Assembly: GCF_002204795.1 (NCBI RefSeq)
Contig: NZ_NIXO01000051.1
Span: forward strand, 1-46,822
Source of the DNA: Pseudomonas sp. K2I15
GTDB taxonomy: Bacteria; Pseudomonadota; Gammaproteobacteria; Pseudomonadales; Pseudomonadaceae
Length of the DNA: 46,822 nucleotides
Direction of reading: 5' to 3'
Each line of letters begins with the position of its first letter. Position 1 is the stretch's first letter. This document shows, piece after piece, positions 38,647 to 46,790 of the stretch. The notes below the pieces were generated by a model that worked only from the letters and a program-made list of their open reading frames with translations, was not told the origin of the DNA and made no database searches. Both the position numbers and the translations under genes were made by a program.

Positions 38647-39713
38647 GGCATCTCTCCTTTTATTGTTATAAGGCCCGACACGTGTTTACGCGGGCTGAAG
38701 CGCCAGCCAAACGGCAACTGATGCCGCACCCGGACCAGGCTGGTACGGGCGTGGTAATTGACCAGCACCAGCGTCAGCAGCAACGCTGCGCCGCCGGCGT
38801 TATGAGCGACCGCCACCGGCAGCGGCAGGTGGAAATACACGTTGCTCAAGCCCAGGCAGATTTGCGCCGCCAGGGCGATCAGCAACAGGCCAGCCAGGCG
38901 GGTCATGCCGACCACCTTGAGCTGCCAGGCCAGGCCAAGCAGCACGACGGTGACCAGCAGCGCGCCAATCCGGTGGGTGAGATGAATTGCCGTACGCGCA
39001 TCACTGTCCAGTTGGCCGCCGAGGTAATTGGGGCCGATATGCTGGGTCAGGTGGAAGCCATTGGCGAAGTCCGCCGCCGGCCACCACTGGCCGTGACAGG
39101 TCGGCAGGTCGATACAGGCCACCGCCGCGTAGTTGGAGCTGACCCATCCACCCAGCGCAATCTGGCCGATCACCAGCACCAGCCCGGCCGTGGCCCAATA
39201 CTGCAAACGCCTGGGCACGATCAGCGCCGGCAACACGCCGGACAGCCGCAGCGTCAGCAAGAACAGCAGGCTCAACGTCGCGAACCCGCCCAATAAATGC
39301 CCGGTGACCACCTGCGGCCAGAGCTTGAGCGTCACCGTCCACATGCCAAACGCCGCCTGGGCAAACACCACCGCCAACAGGAACAACGGCAGTTTCAACG
39401 GCTGCCCCGGATGATGACGATGGGTCCAGGCGCGGGCCGCCAGCAATACGATCAACAGCCCGAGGGTGCCGGCGAAGTAACGGTGAGTCATCTCGTTCCA
39501 GCCCTTGTCCGCCTCTACCGGCGCGTCCGGGTAATGCAGTTCGGCATGGGCCAACTGGGCTTCGCTTTTCGGCACGCTGATAAAGCCATAGCAACCCGGC
39601 CAATCCGGGCAACCGAGGCCCGCGTGGGTCAGCCGGGTGTAAGCCCCCAGCAGCACCACGATCAGGGCCAGCAGGGTGGCAAACAGCGCGAGGCGAAATC
39701 CAGGTTTGGCCAT
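38634..39713 (-). CDS. ctaA: Heme A synthase CtaA (COX15 type)
   Basis: A 359-residue membrane protein with eight predicted helices. Typical features are RLTHAGLGCPDWPGCYG near the N terminus (about 27-43), the EMTHRYFAG histidine (near 76), the middle QVVTGHLLGGFATL segment and the C-terminal THRIGALLV and VAHNAGGAALL segments that bind heme. It oxidises heme O to heme A. It is followed directly by cyoE and preceded by the PA0111-like gene 10 bp upstream. Confidence 0.93.
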   Translation of the reverse strand: MAKPGFRLALFATLLALIVVLLGAYTRLTHAGLGCPDWPGCYGFISVPKSEAQLAHAELHYPDAPVEADKGWNEMTHRYFAGTLGLLIVLLAARAWTHRHHPGQPLKLPLFLLAVVFAQAAFGMWTVTLKLWPQVVTGHLLGGFATLSLLFLLTLRLSGVLPALIVPRRLQYWATAGLVLVIGQIALGGWVSSNYAAVACIDLPTCHGQWWPAADFANGFHLTQHIGPNYLGGQLDSDARTAIHLTHRIGALLVTVVLLGLAWQLKVVGMTRLAGLLLIALAAQICLGLSNVYFHLPLPVAVAHNAGGAALLLTLVLVNYHARTSLVRVRHQLPFGWRFSPRKHVSGLITIKGEMPWRP

Positions 39714-39723
39714 GACGGTGTCC

Positions 39724-40323
39724 TTATCCGATGTTCGACAATTTCAGCAGCAGGCGCAGGTCGTTGAGCAGGTCCTTGCCCTTGACCCGGGCGTCGTAGC
39801 GCAACACCAGGTTGCCGTGGGGGTCGACGATCCACAGTTGGGCATCGCCGCTGCCTTGGGCAGCGGCGTCTTTGTTGAAGGTCGAGAGGTCCAGGGAGTA
39901 GCGCTGAAGTTGCGGGTATTCGGCCTTGAGCTTGACGTCATAGGCGGCGCTCACCGGCTGTGCACTGGCCAGGGCGTGGCTGGCGCGGGAGGCATCGCGG
40001 CCCAGGCCGATTTGCAGCTGGCGAGCCAGGTAAACCAGTTGCTGGCAGTCGGCAGCGCAGGCAGTGGGCGCGGTGACCAGCAGTTGCCAGCGGTCTTCGT
40101 CGGCCTGCACGCCAATGTCGGCGCGGGTCTGACCATTGCCGATCATCTCGCCGTGGTAGCTACGGCTGTCCGGCACCCAGAACTGCAGCTTGTACATGAA
40201 GGTGGCGAGCACCATCGGGCCGATCACCATCAGCAGGATCAGGATCAATTGCCAGCGGCCCTTGCGCCGGTTAGGCGCTGCCGACGCGTCAGACATGTTG
40301 AGTGGATTCATGGCCGCTCCCAT
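39724..40323 (-). CDS. Cytochrome oxidase-associated membrane protein (PA0111-like)
   Basis: A 199-residue protein with one N-terminal membrane helix (about 20-42) and a periplasmic thioredoxin-like fold judged by layout (LLVTAPTACAADCQQLVYLARQ, and AQLWIVDPHGNLVLRYDA near 165). It has two cysteines in the CAADC segment. The family occurs only within oxidase assembly clusters and is presumably an assembly factor; the role is inferred. The ATG at 40323 has AAGGAGA six bases upstream; the start lies inside the surf1 gene, overlapping its 3' end by 35 bp. Confidence 0.78.
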   Translation of the reverse strand: MGAAMNPLNMSDASAAPNRRKGRWQLILILLMVIGPMVLATFMYKLQFWVPDSRSYHGEMIGNGQTRADIGVQADEDRWQLLVTAPTACAADCQQLVYLARQLQIGLGRDASRASHALASAQPVSAAYDVKLKAEYPQLQRYSLDLSTFNKDAAAQGSGDAQLWIVDPHGNLVLRYDARVKGKDLLNDLRLLLKLSNIG

Positions 40324-41029
40324 GGCGCTTCTCCTTTGTGTTGTGCCATCCGAGGTAGAGGTAAAGACCGAACAGCGCCACCGCCATGGCGAACCACTGC
40401 ACGGCATAGCCCAGGTGTTTTTCCGGGCCCATGGCGACCACAGGCCAATTGGTTTCGTAGGTTGCGGGGCCCGCTTCGGCCCGCACCTCATAGGCGAATC
40501 CGCTACGGCCCAGTTCTGTCCACAGCGCTTGGGGATGCAATGCGGTCAGCAATCGCGGCCACTTTGCGCCCGCCGGATCGGCATGCAGTTGGAAGGTCTC
40601 GCCGGGGGCGACATAGACCCAGGCGTCGACATTCAGCGGTTGTTCGGGGGTATTGAAAACAGGCGGCGTGCGCCGGTCCGGCCAGGGCAGCCAGCCGCGA
40701 TTGAGCAGCAGCCACTGGCCGCTGGCCTGATCGTGAAAGGGTTGCAGTAGCTCCACACCGACCTTGCCGTCGCGAAAGCGGTTATCCAGCAATACGCTGT
40801 GCTCGGCATCAAACTGCCCGCGCAAGTGCACGCGGCGGAACGCCGGATCTTCGGTGGCCTGCAATTGCGTACTGCTCATGGGCTCGGCGGCGCGGCGCTC
40901 GGCGTAGGTTTCCAGCAGCGCCTGTTTTTCGTGGCCCCGGGACAGCTGCCAGAAGCCTAAAAACACCATCAATGGCAGCAACACGAGCACCACCAGCGTC
41001 GGCGCAATACCGGGGCGAAAGGGTTTCAT
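40289..41029 (-). CDS. SURF1 family cytochrome oxidase biogenesis protein
   Basis: A 246-residue protein with the SURF1 layout: an N-terminal helix (about 9-28) followed by the short LGFWQLSRGHEKQALL stretch, a large periplasmic domain (about 50-205, with LLNRGWLPWPD) and a C-terminal helix (YAVQWFAMAVALFGLYLYLG). SURF1 helps insert heme A into subunit I. The ATG at 41029 was chosen because it begins the first helix; the open frame upstream to 41305 runs antisense through the DUF2909 gene. Confidence 0.9.
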   Translation of the reverse strand: MKPFRPGIAPTLVVLVLLPLMVFLGFWQLSRGHEKQALLETYAERRAAEPMSSTQLQATEDPAFRRVHLRGQFDAEHSVLLDNRFRDGKVGVELLQPFHDQASGQWLLLNRGWLPWPDRRTPPVFNTPEQPLNVDAWVYVAPGETFQLHADPAGAKWPRLLTALHPQALWTELGRSGFAYEVRAEAGPATYETNWPVVAMGPEKHLGYAVQWFAMAVALFGLYLYLGWHNTKEKRHGSGHESTQHV

Positions 41030-41113
41030 GGCATTGCCGCAGAGGTCGGTGCTGCGCTGGCTATACTGAATCTCATTGCTCGCCCCCTCCAAAAAAGAGC
41101 CCCGGAGCCCACC

Positions 41114-41317
41114 ATGCTCAAAGCAGCCATTGCCCTGATGCTGATTGCTACCGTCGTGAGCCTGTTCAGTGGCTTGTTCTTTCTGGTCAAGGACGAGGGC
41201 AACTCCAACCGCCTCGTCACTGCCTTGACCGTGCGTGTAGTGCTGGCCGTGCTCACCCTGGGGTTGATCACCTGGGGGTTCTTCAGCGGCCAGCTGGTGT
41301 CTCATGCGCCTTGGTGA
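41114..41317 (+). CDS. DUF2909 twin-transmembrane protein
   Basis: A 67-residue protein with two helices (about 4-25 and 37-57) joined by the polar KDEGNSNRLV loop, the DUF2909 layout. It is the only gene of the oxidase region on the plus strand. It is divergent from surf1 (84 bp) and ends six bases before the end of coxC (convergent). A GGAG sequence lies about ten bases before the ATG. The role is unknown, although it is found with oxidase genes in many Proteobacteria. Confidence 0.82.
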   Translation: MLKAAIALMLIATVVSLFSGLFFLVKDEGNSNRLVTALTVRVVLAVLTLGLITWGFFSGQLVSHAPW

Positions 41318-41323
41318 AACACC

Positions 41324-42211
41324 TCAAAGCACGTAAACGAAGAAAAACAGCCCGATCCACACCACGTCCACAAAGTGCCAATACCAACTGGCCGCTTCGA
41401 AGCCGAACTGGTGTTCGTCATTAAAATGACCCTTCAGGATGCGCATCAGCATCACAAACAAAATGATCGTGCCGATGGTCACGTGGGCGCCGTGAAAGCC
41501 GGTGAGCATGAAAAAGGTCGCGCCGTACACACCGGAACCCAGTGTCAGGCCCAGCTCTTTATAGGCGTGGATATATTCCTCAGCCTGGAACCCGAGAAAT
41601 GCCCAACCCAGCAACACAGTGATTGCCAGCCAGATCTTCAGTGCGCCGCGATGGCCTTTGCGCAAGGCATGGTGGGCGATGGTGATGGTCACGCTGGAGC
41701 TGACCAGCAAGATCGTATTGATCAGCGGCAAGCCCCACGGGCTGATGGTGCCCTTGGGTGCCGGGAACAGTTTGGGGTCAGGATTGTTCAGCAGCGGCCA
41801 GGCAAATTCGAAGTTCGGCCACAGCATGTGGGCAACGCCTTTTGAGCCTTCACCCGCCAGCCACGGCGCCGACATATGCCGCACATAAAACAGCGCGCCG
41901 AAAAACGCGATGAAGAACATCACCTCGGAAAAGATGAACCAGGTCATGCCCCAGCGAAAGGAGCGGTCCATCTGCGAACTGTACAAACCGGCGCGGCTTT
42001 CCTTGATCACCGCGCCGAACCAACCAAACATCATGTAGGCCAGCAGCAGGCCGCCGACGAAAAAGATCAGCGGGCCGTGGGATTCCGGGCGTGCGGCCTT
42101 CAGATCGTTGAACCAGGTAGCCAGTCCGAACACCGTAATCAGCATGCCCAACGTGGCAATTATTGGCCATTTGCTTTGCGCTGGTACGTAGTACGTATCA
42201 TGAGTCGACAT
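41324..42211 (-). CDS. coxC: Cytochrome c oxidase subunit III
   Basis: A 295-residue membrane protein with seven predicted helices in the COX3 pattern. Visible segments include the RWGMTWFIFSEVMFFIAFFGALFY stretch (about 86-109), FQAEEYIHAYKELGL (near 205), and TGFHGAHVTIGTIIL and WYWHFVDVVWIGLFFFVYVL at the end. It stabilises the core oxidase. It begins 36 bp downstream of ctaG on the minus strand and converges with the small DUF2909 gene. Confidence 0.95.
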   Translation of the reverse strand: MSTHDTYYVPAQSKWPIIATLGMLITVFGLATWFNDLKAARPESHGPLIFFVGGLLLAYMMFGWFGAVIKESRAGLYSSQMDRSFRWGMTWFIFSEVMFFIAFFGALFYVRHMSAPWLAGEGSKGVAHMLWPNFEFAWPLLNNPDPKLFPAPKGTISPWGLPLINTILLVSSSVTITIAHHALRKGHRGALKIWLAITVLLGWAFLGFQAEEYIHAYKELGLTLGSGVYGATFFMLTGFHGAHVTIGTIILFVMLMRILKGHFNDEHQFGFEAASWYWHFVDVVWIGLFFFVYVL

Positions 42212-42246
42212 GTATTCGTTCTCCTAATCGAGCCCGCAAGCAACGC

Positions 42247-42798
42247 CTAGCCGCCGGTATGGACAGCCACGGGCGGTTGGCGCGCGGTGATATCGAACAG
42301 CGTGTACGCCAGGGTCAAATGCTTCACATCCTTGGGCATGTCACGGTCGACAATGAAGCGCACCGGCATCTCTATGCGCTGACCTGGCTGTAGCACTTGC
42401 TGGGTGAAGCAAAAACACTCGGTCTTGTGGAAGTACATCGCCGCTTCAGCGGGCGAAATGCTCGGCACCGCCTGGGCGGTCATTGGCTTGTCGGTGGGGT
42501 TGTAGGCCACGAACAGCATCTCGGTAACCGCGCCGGGATTGACCACCACCTCATCAGCCTTGGAGTGGAACTCCCAGACCATGTCGATGGCATTGGTGGA
42601 CAGGAACTGCACCCGCACCTGGCGCGTCGGGTCCACTACCTGCTCGCCTTCGTACTGCCCGGCGGTCTTGCCGTTGATGCCGAACGCCCTGCACATCACG
42701 TCGTAGATCGGCACCAGGGCAAAACCGAAGGCAAACATCGCCACTACCAGGATCAGCAGCCGCGGGACCAGGCGCTTGATAGGCACGGACTCAAGCAT
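42247..42798 (-). CDS. ctaG: Copper chaperone CtaG/Cox11
   Basis: A 183-residue protein with a single N-terminal helix (about 8-30, LVPRLLILVVAMFAFGFALVP). The periplasmic immunoglobulin-like domain has the copper motif ECFCFTQQ (about 126-133). It delivers copper to CuB in subunit I. The ATG at 42798 is preferred to a GTG three codons upstream, since AGGGTGG lies at suitable spacing before the ATG. A REP doublet separates it from coxA. Confidence 0.93.
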   Translation of the reverse strand: MLESVPIKRLVPRLLILVVAMFAFGFALVPIYDVMCRAFGINGKTAGQYEGEQVVDPTRQVRVQFLSTNAIDMVWEFHSKADEVVVNPGAVTEMLFVAYNPTDKPMTAQAVPSISPAEAAMYFHKTECFCFTQQVLQPGQRIEMPVRFIVDRDMPKDVKHLTLAYTLFDITARQPPVAVHTGG

Positions 42799-42826
42799 GG
42801 CGGCCACCCTGCATGAATGCGGTCAA

Positions 42827-42916
42827 TGTGGCAGCGGGCTTACTCGCGAAAGCGGTTTCATAGCCGAAGATAATGTTGCCTGACACACCGTATTCGCGAG
42901 CAAGCCCGCTCCCACA
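42827..42916. repeat. REP doublet, family A, inside the oxidase cluster
   Basis: Inverted family A units at 42827-42849 and 42894-42916 in the 147-bp gap between coxA and ctaG. One arm carries a base change (GCAGCGGGCTTACTCGCGA). The intra-cluster position suggests it may attenuate read-through or protect the 3' end of the coxBA message. Confidence 0.85.
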
Positions 42917-42945
42917 CTGACCGCGTTCACACCGCAATAACCGGT

Positions 42946-44535
42946 TCATTTGACCTCCGGCGGCGTAGTGAAGGTGTGGTACGGCGCGGGCGAAGGGATG
43001 CTCCACTCCAGCCCTTCGGCGCCATCCCACGGCTTGGCGGGCGCAGGCGGGCCGCCTCGGATGCACTTGATGACGATGAACAGGAAGAAGATCTGCGTCG
43101 CGCCAAAGGTGAACGCACCAATGGAGGAGACCATGTTGAAGTCGGCGAACTGCAGGTTGTAGTCCGGTACCCGACGCGGCATGCCGGCAAGCCCTACGAA
43201 GTGCATCGGGAAGAACGCCATGTTCATCCCCACGAACGACAGCCAGAAATGCAGCTTGCCCAGGGTTTCGTCGTACATGTGGCCGGTCCATTTCGGCAGC
43301 CAGTAGTAGGCCGAGGCGAAGATCCCGAAGATCGCACCGGGCACCAGTACGTAATGGAAGTGCGCCACCACAAAGTAGGTGTCGTGGTACTGGAAGTCCG
43401 CCGGCGCGATGGCCAGCATCAGCCCGGAGAAGCCGCCGATGGTGAACAAAATCACGAACGCCACGGCGAACAGCATCGGCGTCTCGAAGGTCAACGAGCC
43501 CTGCCACATGGTGCTGACCCAGTTGAACACCTTCACACCCGTCGGCACGGCAATCAGCAGCGTGGCGTACATGAAGAACAGCTCGCCCACCAGCGGGATG
43601 CCCACCACGAACATGTGGTGCGCCCACACGATGAACGACAGGAACGCGATGCTCGCCGTGGCGTACACCATCGAGGTATAGCCAAACAGCGGCTTGCGCG
43701 AGAAGGTCGGGATGATCGAACTGACGGCACCGAAGGCCGGCAGAATCATGATGTACACCTCGGGGTGCCCGAAGAACCAGAACACATGCTGGAACAACAC
43801 CGGGTCACCGCCACCGGCAGCGCTGAAGAAGCTGGTGCCGAAGTGGATGTCCATCAGCATCATCGTCACGCAGCCGGCCAGTACCGGCATCACCGCGATC
43901 AGCAGGAACGCGGTGATCAGCCAGGTCCAGACGAACAGCGGCATTTTCATCAAGGTCATGCCAGGGGCACGCAGGTTGAGGATGGTGGCGATCACGTTGA
44001 TCGCGCCCATGATCGAACTGATGCCCATCAGGTGGATGGCGAAGATGAAGAACGTCACGCTTTCCGGCGCGTAGGTGGTGGAGAGCGGGGCGTAGAAGGT
44101 CCAGCCGAAGTTCGGCCCGCCGCCGGGCATAAACAGCGTGGAGACCAGCATCAGGAACGCCGCCGGCAACAGCCAGAAGCTGAAGTTGTTCATGCGCGGC
44201 AGGGCCATGTCGGGCGCGCCGATCATCAACGGGATCATCCAGTTGGCCAGGCCGACAAACGCCGGCATTACCGCACCGAACACCATCACCAGGCCATGCA
44301 TGGTGGTCATCTGGTTGAAGAACGCCGGCTCCACGATCTGCAAGCCGGGCTGGAACAGCTCAGCGCGAATCACCATGGCGAACGAGCCGCCGAGCAGGAA
44401 CATCGCGAAGCTGAACCACAGGTACATGGTCCCGATGTCTTTGTGGTTGGTGGTCAGCACCCAGCGCATCAGGCCCTTGGCGGGGCCGTGAGCGTGGTCA
44501 CCGGCATGACCGTGGTCATCGATCACAGCGCTCAT
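42946..44535 (-). CDS. coxA: Cytochrome c oxidase subunit I
   Basis: A 529-residue heme-copper oxidase core with twelve helices. Conserved ligands are visible in TMHGLVMVFGAVMP (heme a histidine, near 83), WFFGHPEVYIMILP (CuB histidine and cross-linked tyrosine, near 260), WAHHMFVVG (two CuB histidines, near 310) and AHFHYVLVPGAIFG (heme histidines, near 395). It reduces oxygen to water and pumps protons. It follows coxB after 58 bp. Confidence 0.96.
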   Translation of the reverse strand: MSAVIDDHGHAGDHAHGPAKGLMRWVLTTNHKDIGTMYLWFSFAMFLLGGSFAMVIRAELFQPGLQIVEPAFFNQMTTMHGLVMVFGAVMPAFVGLANWMIPLMIGAPDMALPRMNNFSFWLLPAAFLMLVSTLFMPGGGPNFGWTFYAPLSTTYAPESVTFFIFAIHLMGISSIMGAINVIATILNLRAPGMTLMKMPLFVWTWLITAFLLIAVMPVLAGCVTMMLMDIHFGTSFFSAAGGGDPVLFQHVFWFFGHPEVYIMILPAFGAVSSIIPTFSRKPLFGYTSMVYATASIAFLSFIVWAHHMFVVGIPLVGELFFMYATLLIAVPTGVKVFNWVSTMWQGSLTFETPMLFAVAFVILFTIGGFSGLMLAIAPADFQYHDTYFVVAHFHYVLVPGAIFGIFASAYYWLPKWTGHMYDETLGKLHFWLSFVGMNMAFFPMHFVGLAGMPRRVPDYNLQFADFNMVSSIGAFTFGATQIFFLFIVIKCIRGGPPAPAKPWDGAEGLEWSIPSPAPYHTFTTPPEVK

Positions 44536-44593
44536 GGCCTTTCTCCTGCGAACGAGTGGGCGGGACGGTTCAGGGAATACGCAATGAAGGAGG

Positions 44594-45721
44594 TCATTTG
44601 CTTTGCGCCTGTTTCAGAGCCAGCACGTCTTTTGGAGTGACCATGTCGCCTTTGTTGTTGCCCCAGGCGTTACGTTCGTAGGTCACGACCGCCGCGATAT
44701 CGACTTCCGACAGTTGTTTGCCGAACGCCGCCATGGCGGTGCCGGGCTTGCCGAAGTACACGCGGTGCAGGTGGTCTTCCTTGGGTCCGGTGGCAATCGG
44801 CGAGCCTTTGAGCGCCGGGAACATCGGCGGCAAGCCCTGGCCTTCGGCCTGGTGACAGGCCACGCAGGTGGTGTGGTAAATCTTGTCGCCACGCGCCACC
44901 AGCTCATCCAGGGTCCATTCCTTGGAGGTCAGCTCCTTGAGCTTGGCGGCTTCGGCCTTACGCTCACCGAGCCAGGTGTCGTAGTCGGCCTTGGACTTGA
45001 CCTCCACCACGATCGGCATGAAGCCGTGGTCCTTGCCGCACAGCTCGGCGCATTGGCCACGGTAGATGCCGGGCTTCTCGACCCGGGTCCAGGCCTCGTT
45101 GACGAAGCCGGGAATCGCATCACGCTTCACCGCAAAGGCCGGTACCCACCAGGAGTGGATCACGTCGGCGGCGGTCACCAGGAAACGCACCTTGGCGCCC
45201 ACCGGCAGCACCAGCGGCTGGTCGACTTCCAACAGGTAATGCTCGCCTTTGACGGCCTGGTTATGGATCTGCTCGGCGGGCGTGGCCAGGTTGCTGAAGA
45301 ACTCGACGTCCTGGCCCAGGTATTTGTAATGCCACTTCCACTGGTAGCCGGTGACCTGGATATCGATATCCGACTCAGTGCTGTCGTAGATGTTGATCAG
45401 CGTCTTGGTGGCCGGAATAGCCATTGCCACCAGGATCAGCAAGGGCACCACGGTCCAGAGAATCTCCACCGTCGTGCTCTCGTGAAATTTGGCCGCCACC
45501 TGGCCCGTCGAGCGCCGGTGCACGATCATCGACCAGAACATCGCGCCAAACACGACGATGCCAATCGCCACACAAATCCAGAAAATGGTCATGTGCAGGT
45601 CAAACACGGCGTGACTGACTTCAGTAGCCCCTGGCGCCATATTCGTTGTCCAGGCGGCTTGCGCCTGGCCGAATACTGACCACAACAGTAGGCCCATCCA
45701 AACATGTGGATGTCGCGTCAT
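44594..45721 (-). CDS. coxB: Cytochrome c oxidase subunit II with fused cytochrome c
   Basis: A 375-residue protein: signal peptide (about 1-22), two membrane helices (about 45-67 and 88-108), a cupredoxin CuA domain with QCAELCGKDHGFMPI (about 217-231) and the HSWWVPAF histidine (near 180), and a C-terminal heme c domain with CVACHQAEG (near 295). The fused heme makes this a caa3-type oxidase. It accepts electrons from soluble cytochromes such as cytochrome c4. The ATG at 45721 has AAGGGGA about seven bases upstream. It is the first gene of the operon. Confidence 0.95.
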   Translation of the reverse strand: MTRHPHVWMGLLLWSVFGQAQAAWTTNMAPGATEVSHAVFDLHMTIFWICVAIGIVVFGAMFWSMIVHRRSTGQVAAKFHESTTVEILWTVVPLLILVAMAIPATKTLINIYDSTESDIDIQVTGYQWKWHYKYLGQDVEFFSNLATPAEQIHNQAVKGEHYLLEVDQPLVLPVGAKVRFLVTAADVIHSWWVPAFAVKRDAIPGFVNEAWTRVEKPGIYRGQCAELCGKDHGFMPIVVEVKSKADYDTWLGERKAEAAKLKELTSKEWTLDELVARGDKIYHTTCVACHQAEGQGLPPMFPALKGSPIATGPKEDHLHRVYFGKPGTAMAAFGKQLSEVDIAAVVTYERNAWGNNKGDMVTPKDVLALKQAQSK

Positions 45722-45859
45722 TGCGGGTTCCCCTTATCGTTCTTGTTATCCCGCCGGTTTGCACCTGCGGCCAAGGGAGCGGCTTCCATACTGCTTACAA
45801 CCGCTAAGCCTTGCCTGCTCATGCAGTCGGGCGTCATCAGCTAATTGCTTACAAAACCG

Positions 45860-45887
45860 AGTATAGACACCGACCGCCACCCCGCAA
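45860..45887 (-). promoter_or_regulatory. Sigma-70 promoter of the oxidase operon
   Basis: On the minus strand TTGCGG (45887-45882), a 16-base spacer and TATACT (45865-45860) form a good sigma-70 promoter. The expected start near 45853 gives a 130-base leader before coxB. The repeat TGCTTACAA occurs at 45846-45854, over the start point, and again at 45792-45800; the 54-bp spacing is about five helical turns, which suggests a regulator pair. Confidence 0.65.
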
Positions 45888-46089
45888 TGTGATCGGGCAA
45901 ATGAACGAAAATGGACGAACCGACCACACAACAGGACAAGTGGAGCAACTTATCCGACGAACGATGGCGATTTGATATAACGACAGTGCATAACCATGAA
46001 ATAATTATGACAAATGCGTCTTAGGCGCTCGTATAAACGAGCTACCTTATGCTCTCCCTATTTCCTACGCCTGCATCACTGGAGCTTTC
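45888..46089. other. Non-coding region between the oxidase operon and the terminal gene
   Basis: The rest of the 368-bp divergent gap. It is AT-rich from about 45965 to 46020. No gene is seen. A 16-bp palindrome, GCTCGT-ATAA-ACGAGC (46027-46042), lies 47 bp before the ATG at 46090; TATAAA in its middle could be a -10 element, so the palindrome may be an operator for that gene. Confidence 0.45.
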
Positions 46090-46737
46090 ATGAACACCGC
46101 CGCATTGCGCGAGCAGATTTCCCGTGCCCATCAACACGAATCCAGCACTGGCCAGCTTGCTCAGCAGCTGGAAGTCCAGTTACCGCACCTGCACCCGGCG
46201 ATTTCCCTGCCGGATGTCGACGCCAAGGGCGTGATGACGCGTTTTGTCAGCGCCTACATCAACCAGGTCCCGGATTTACTGGATGCGGCCAACGATGTCG
46301 CCCGTGAAGCCGGTATTGAAAGCCAGATCAAGCCGGTGCTGAAAATCGCCGAGCATTTCTTCCTGCAACCGCCCGCAATCCTGGCCGGGCATGAAGGCCT
46401 GGACGGCTTGCTGGACGAGGCTTACCTGGCGCATCGCCTGGTGGAAGAGGTCAACGATCTGTATATCAAGCACTTCGGCCAGCCGTTGATTCCGCTGGAT
46501 ACCACCGTGGCGAACGTGATTGCTCACCAGTTGATCGGCGAGGCATTTGCCAATCAGTTGGATGAAGCCGTGCACCACGCGGTGGATGAGATGCTCAACG
46601 AAGAGAGCTTTGCCCTGGAGTCCGTCGAGGCGTACCGCGACAAGCTCAAGAGCCCGGACACGGAAGCTGCGTGGAAGCGCTGGCCGTGCCTGTCGCGGCA
46701 GTTGGGAGTGGGGCTTGAGCTGGATCAGCCGGCGTAA
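46090..46737 (+). CDS. Unrecognised cytoplasmic protein (PA0104-like)
   Basis: A 215-residue soluble, mostly helical, acidic protein without signal peptide or membrane helix. I do not recognise a domain. Conserved-looking parts are MTRFVSAYINQVPDLLDAAND (about 57-77), AHRLVEEVNDLYIKHFGQPL (about 119-138) and TTVANVIAHQLIGEAFANQLDEAV (about 142-165), the last being amphipathic helices. A GGAG lies about seven bases before the ATG. It is divergent from coxB, as a hypothetical gene is beside coxB in P. aeruginosa (from memory). Confidence 0.72.
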   Translation: MNTAALREQISRAHQHESSTGQLAQQLEVQLPHLHPAISLPDVDAKGVMTRFVSAYINQVPDLLDAANDVAREAGIESQIKPVLKIAEHFFLQPPAILAGHEGLDGLLDEAYLAHRLVEEVNDLYIKHFGQPLIPLDTTVANVIAHQLIGEAFANQLDEAVHHAVDEMLNEESFALESVEAYRDKLKSPDTEAAWKRWPCLSRQLGVGLELDQPA

Positions 46738-46761
46738 ATCTCCTGACTGACATAGATCCAA

Positions 46762-46790
46762 TGTGGGAGCGGGCTTGCTCGCGAAGGCGG
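46762..46790. repeat. REP unit, family A, cut by window end
   Basis: TGTGGGAGCGGGCTTGCTCG followed by CGAAGGCGG, a complete left arm 24 bp after the stop of the terminal gene. The inverted partner would lie beyond the window. Confidence 0.75.

Noticed and set aside
42791..43627. A 278-codon minus-strand frame overlapping the 3' half of coxA
   Set aside because: Out of frame with coxA on the same strand and reads through a REP element; the real frame contains all oxidase ligands.
42976..44640. A 554-codon plus-strand open frame
   Set aside because: Antisense to coxA; dominated by R, H, E and Q repeats, with no start signal.
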